NCBI GenBank assembly: GCA_963593905.1
Contig: CAVBBL010000002.1
Coordinates: 1-64,000 of the forward strand
Direction: 5' to 3'
Length of the DNA: 64,000 bases
Origin: CAG-791 sp963593905
GTDB lineage: Bacteria > Bacillota > Clostridia > Lachnospirales > Lachnospiraceae
Numbering within the stretch: position 1 is the first letter of the stretch; each line of letters begins with the position of its first letter. The notes under the pieces are model-generated. The model searched no databases. It was given only the letters and a program-made list of their open reading frames with translations, and was not told the origin of the DNA. Shown here in pieces: positions 60,825-64,000 of this stretch. Made by a program: the position numbers and the translations under genes.

Positions 60825-62372
60825 ATGCTGGGTGCGATCATTGCTGTGGTTGTCACTCTCGTAATCGCCATTCCGGCCACTGCCGTCGTTACGACCAATT
60901 ATCGTAAGAAACAGGCAGATGCCAAAATCGGCAATGCCGAGGAAAAGGCGAGAGCGATTATCGATGAGGCACTGACGACTGCTGAGGCGAAGAAGCGTGA
61001 AGCACTGCTGGAGGTCAAAGAGGAATCCATCAAGACCAGAAATGATCTGGAGAAGGAAATCCGGGACCGCCGCAATGAAGTGCAGCGCAACGAGCGCAGA
61101 GTGCAGCAGAAGGAAGAGTCTGTCGACCGCAAGTCTGAGACCCTGGAACGTAAGGAACAGAGCTTACAGGCGAGAGAAGAGTCACTGCAGAAACAGAAGG
61201 AAGAAATTTCCAGACTGAATGAACAGCGCGTACAGGAACTCGAACGAATTTCCGGATTAACCTCCGAACAGGCAAAAGAATACCTCTTAAAAACTGTTGA
61301 AGAAGAAGTAAGACACGATTCCGCCGTGATGATCAAAGAGATCGAGGCGGAGGCTAAGGAAGAAGCCGACAAGAAAGCAAAGGAGTATGTAGTTTCCGCT
61401 ATTCAGCGATGCGCAGCGGACCATGTATCCGAATCCACGATTTCTGTCGTGCAGCTTCCCAGTGATGAGATGAAGGGCAGGATCATCGGTCGTGAAGGCC
61501 GTAATATCCGGACGCTGGAGACACTTACCGGCGTAGATCTGATCATCGACGATACACCGGAAGCCGTAGTAATTTCCGGCTTTGATCCTATCCGCCGCGA
61601 GGTGGCGAGGATTGCATTGGAGAAATTGATTGTGGACGGACGTATCCATCCGGCCAGGATCGAAGAAATGGTAGAGAAGGCGCAGAGAGAAGTAGAGACC
61701 AAGATCAAGGAAGAAGGCGAGTCCGCTACCTTGGAGGTGGGCGTACACGGCATTCACTCTGAATTGGTTCGACTGCTGGGTAAGATGCGCTATCGTACCA
61801 GCTATGGACAGAATGCCTTAAAGCATTCCATTGAAGTGGCACAGTTGTCCGGTTTGCTGGCCGGTGAGCTGGGTCTCGACGTACGTTTGGCCAAGAGAGC
61901 AGGCTTACTGCACGATATCGGCAAGTCTGTGGACCACGAGATGGAAGGATCCCATGTACAGCTGGGTGCCGAGCTTTGCCGCAAATATAAGGAATCGGCA
62001 GTGGTTATCAATGCTGTGGAATCGCACCACGGCGATGTAGAGCCCACCAGCCTTATTGCATGTATCGTACAGGCAGCGGATACGATTTCCGCAGCACGTC
62101 CCGGTGCGAGACGGGAGACACTGGAGACCTATACGTCCAGATTAAAACAGTTAGAAGAGATCACCAACAGTTTCAAAGGGGTAAGTAATTCTTATGCCAT
62201 TCAGGCAGGCAGAGAAGTTCGTGTTATGGTAGTTCCTGAGCAGATCAACGATACCGATATGGTATTGCTCGCCCGTGAAATCTCCAAGAAGATCGAGAAT
62301 GAAATGGAGTATCCGGGACAGATCAAGGTTAACGTCATCAGGGAATCCCGGGTGACGGATTACGCCAAGTAA
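60825..62372 (+). CDS. rny: Ribonuclease Y
   Basis: RNase Y is the membrane-bound endoribonuclease that starts mRNA decay in many Firmicutes. The 515-residue protein has one N-terminal membrane helix (3-24), a long coiled coil rich in Glu, Lys and Arg (about 30-190), a KH RNA-binding domain (GRIIGREGRNIRTLE) and an HD catalytic domain (HSIEVAQL, then LLHDIGK, and ESHHGD). AGGAGGT precedes the ATG within a small hairpin. A GC-rich terminator follows. Confidence 0.96.
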   Translation: MLGAIIAVVVTLVIAIPATAVVTTNYRKKQADAKIGNAEEKARAIIDEALTTAEAKKREALLEVKEESIKTRNDLEKEIRDRRNEVQRNERRVQQKEESVDRKSETLERKEQSLQAREESLQKQKEEISRLNEQRVQELERISGLTSEQAKEYLLKTVEEEVRHDSAVMIKEIEAEAKEEADKKAKEYVVSAIQRCAADHVSESTISVVQLPSDEMKGRIIGREGRNIRTLETLTGVDLIIDDTPEAVVISGFDPIRREVARIALEKLIVDGRIHPARIEEMVEKAQREVETKIKEEGESATLEVGVHGIHSELVRLLGKMRYRTSYGQNALKHSIEVAQLSGLLAGELGLDVRLAKRAGLLHDIGKSVDHEMEGSHVQLGAELCRKYKESAVVINAVESHHGDVEPTSLIACIVQAADTISAARPGARRETLETYTSRLKQLEEITNSFKGVSNSYAIQAGREVRVMVVPEQINDTDMVLLAREISKKIENEMEYPGQIKVNVIRESRVTDYAK

Positions 62373-62391
62373 TTTCTACATGAATGAAATG

Positions 62392-62432
62392 GGCGCCGGC
62401 GGAAAGCAAAGCTTTCTGCCGGCGCCTTTTTT
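62392..62432 (+). terminator. Terminator after rny
   Basis: GGCGCCGGCGGAAAGC and GCTTTCTGCCGGCGCC form a 16-bp stem with one mismatch, followed by six T. Confidence 0.9.
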
Positions 62433-62655
62433 ACTCTTTGGCGGCGTTGCGGATATGGATATTGATATTGAATCAGGGGTTGCCACCAATAGAAGGGAAA
62501 TAAGGGGCAAGAAAAAGCAGGTGATGCGTTAGGGTGGCTTGCGGGAGTATACAGAGACTAAAAAGCAGACCGTAACAGCAGTGAAATTACGGAAAAACTA
62601 CTCAACCATACCTGTAGCTACTTAAAAAGGAGTAGAAAACGGCTAAAAAAAGTAA

Positions 62656-62684
62656 TTGTACAGCCGGACAACGGGTGTTATAAT
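62656..62684 (+). promoter_or_regulatory. Promoter upstream of patA
   Basis: TTGTAC (62656-62661), 17 nt, perfect TATAAT (62679-62684). The stretch 62433-62655 holds nothing else recognisable. Confidence 0.75.
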
Positions 62685-62734
62685 GCACTCAAAACCAAAC
62701 AGCAAGCGTTAATAGCTTATAAAAATGTACGATG

Positions 62735-62770
62735 GCGTATAAACAGAATACTCTGCTTGTACGCTTTTTT
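62735..62770 (+). terminator. Terminator-like hairpin in the patA leader
   Basis: GCGTA with TACGC and, inside, CAGA with TCTG form an interrupted stem followed by six T. AAGCGT at 62704 can pair with the same ACGCTT in competition. It lies between the promoter and the gene, as an attenuator would. Confidence 0.5.
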
Positions 62771-62817
62771 AGTACCGGTTGCCGGAGACGGCGGCAGAAA
62801 GAAGGAGGAAATACACC

Positions 62818-64000
62818 ATGGAAACAAAAGAACAGGTTATCAAAGATCTGGATCGAGTGATCTCCCTGATCAAGACTGACAGCAAGGATATCCCTGCAGA
62901 AGAAAAGAAACAGATGGTTGCAGATACTCTGGATCAGTTTGACAATTATGTAAGCCCGGGCTGGCTTAAATACAGAAAGTCCGTATCCTCTGACTCTGAG
63001 CACGGCGCTGTGCTGGAGTGGGAAGACGAGGGCGCTTATTGCTACGGCTTAAACGGTGAGAAGTTCATTGACTGCCTGGGTGGTTTCGGCATCTATACCT
63101 GCGGCCACAGAAATCCGGAAATCATGGATGTAGTGAAGGCACAGTTAGATCATCAGGCATTGCACTCTCAGGAACTGCTGGATCCCCTTCGCGGCTATCT
63201 GGCAAAGGCGGTTGCCAATATTACTCCCGGCGATCTGCAGTATTGCTTCTTTACCAACGGCGGCGCTGAGGCAGTAGAGATGGCACTGAAGCTTGCCAGA
63301 ATCGCTACCGGCGGCAGATGGTACATCTCTACGGTAGGTGCTTTCCACGGCAAGTCCATGGGTGCTATCTCCATGGGCGGTAAGTCCACCTATCGTGTTC
63401 CCTACACCCCTATGGTGCAGCAGGTACAGCACGTAGAGTACGGCGTGGCAGAGGATGTACGCAAGGCTATTAAGAATCTGGTGGCAGTAGGCGAGAAGGT
63501 GGCTGCGGTTATTCTGGAGCCTATTCAGGGTGAAGCCGGCGTCATCATTCCTCCTAAGGGCTATCTGGCTGAGGTTCGTCAGATCTGTGATGAGTACGGC
63601 GTAGCACTGATCTTTGATGAGATTCAGACCGGCATGGGACGTACCGGTACCATGTGGAGATGTGAGGCAGAGGGCGTTACACCGGATATCATGACTTTTG
63701 GTAAGGCCTTCGGCGGCGGTATTATGCCTATCACAGGTATTATCTGCAAGCCTTCCATGTGGACACAGCAGCTGATCGATAACCCGTGGCTGCTTGGTTC
63801 TCCTACCTTTGGCGGCAACCCGGTATGCTGCGCAGCAGCTATCGCTACGATCAAGTACATGCTGGAGAATGATATTCCGGGCGTATGCAAGACAAAAGGT
63901 GAGTTCTTAAAGAGTGGCCTGGAAAAGCTGGCTGAGAAGTATCCGGAAGTGATCCAGGAAGTCAGAGGCACCGGTCTGATGCTGGCAGTAGAGTTCCATA
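62818..64000 (+). CDS. patA: Putrescine aminotransferase (3' end beyond window)
   Basis: This class III PLP aminotransferase should convert putrescine (and perhaps cadaverine) with an oxo acid to the amino-aldehyde. About 394 residues are visible and the frame stays open at the window edge. It shows FFTNGGAEAVEMALKLAR, AFHGKSMGA, LIFDEIQTGMGRTG and the PLP lysine in MTFGKAFGGGIMP. The N-terminal ~60 residues resemble YgjG/PatA. AAGGAGG lies before the ATG. The leader has a promoter and a terminator-like hairpin, so expression may be attenuated. Ornithine aminotransferase is a less likely alternative. Confidence 0.85.
   Translation, partial: METKEQVIKDLDRVISLIKTDSKDIPAEEKKQMVADTLDQFDNYVSPGWLKYRKSVSSDSEHGAVLEWEDEGAYCYGLNGEKFIDCLGGFGIYTCGHRNPEIMDVVKAQLDHQALHSQELLDPLRGYLAKAVANITPGDLQYCFFTNGGAEAVEMALKLARIATGGRWYISTVGAFHGKSMGAISMGGKSTYRVPYTPMVQQVQHVEYGVAEDVRKAIKNLVAVGEKVAAVILEPIQGEAGVIIPPKGYLAEVRQICDEYGVALIFDEIQTGMGRTGTMWRCEAEGVTPDIMTFGKAFGGGIMPITGIICKPSMWTQQLIDNPWLLGSPTFGGNPVCCAAAIATIKYMLENDIPGVCKTKGEFLKSGLEKLAEKYPEVIQEVRGTGLMLAVEFH

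Overview
The window looks like the chromosome of a gut-type member of the Bacillota, most likely family Lachnospiraceae. G+C is near 50% by eye and Shine-Dalgarno (SD) sequences are strong (AAAGGAGG types). There is a DUF4364 protein, a short protein that databases label 'endosialidase', RNase Y, RarA and the large fused acyl-CoA dehydratase activase typical of anaerobic Clostridia. No rRNA, phage, transposase or CRISPR array is present. Genus cannot be fixed from this sequence alone.

Layout. 1-640: a probable type III toxin-antitoxin locus (promoter, RNA with two imperfect repeats, terminator, ToxN/AbiQ-like toxin) on the minus strand. 0.9-9 kb: a MATE exporter, thrS, tRNA-Pro(AGG), pyrE, a small membrane protein and an M29-type aminopeptidase. 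9.2-13 kb: purE-purM-purN-purD. 13-18.2 kb: an SH3-domain membrane protein, then a GntR regulator coupled to clpC. 18.5-23.4 kb: a Crp/Fnr regulator divergent from a 1306-residue activase. 23.4-27.3 kb: an iron/siderophore-type ABC importer followed by a double-cupin gene. 27.7-32.3 kb: the 'endosialidase' family protein, radA, and a divergent MerR/MATE pair. 32.4-40.5 kb: a tannin and gallate catabolic cluster (LysR regulator, gallate decarboxylase LpdC, AraC regulator, sodium/sugar-type symporter, tannase, LpdB, LpdD). 40.5-44 kb: a PHP-HAD fusion and an ABC-F ATPase. 44.9-47.8 kb: a cobalt ECF importer (cbiM with fused CbiN-like tail, cbiQ, cbiO). 47.9-51.5 kb: an AraC regulator divergent from a zinc alcohol dehydrogenase and an aldo-keto reductase. 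52-55.5 kb: a sugar ABC importer without its ATPase. 55.7-64 kb: a third MATE, rarA, malic enzyme, DUF4364, rny, and the start of putrescine aminotransferase.

The space between genes is unusually structured. A ~248-bp long-hairpin element occurs in four full copies and one partial copy, with paired base changes that keep the stem. At least seven short tandem-repeat arrays (9, 14, 15, 18 and ~36 nt units) lie between genes. Several 5' leaders are strings of hairpins ending directly at the SD; in two of them the hairpins sit between direct repeats of the translation start region.

The clearest metabolic story is 32.4-40.5 kb: tannase would release gallic acid from galloyl esters, LpdC with its LpdB-type and LpdD partners would decarboxylate gallate to pyrogallol, the symporter would move substrate or product, and the LysR and AraC proteins would control it. 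Coordinates and motifs were read by eye; functional names rest on family recognition from memory, not on database searches.
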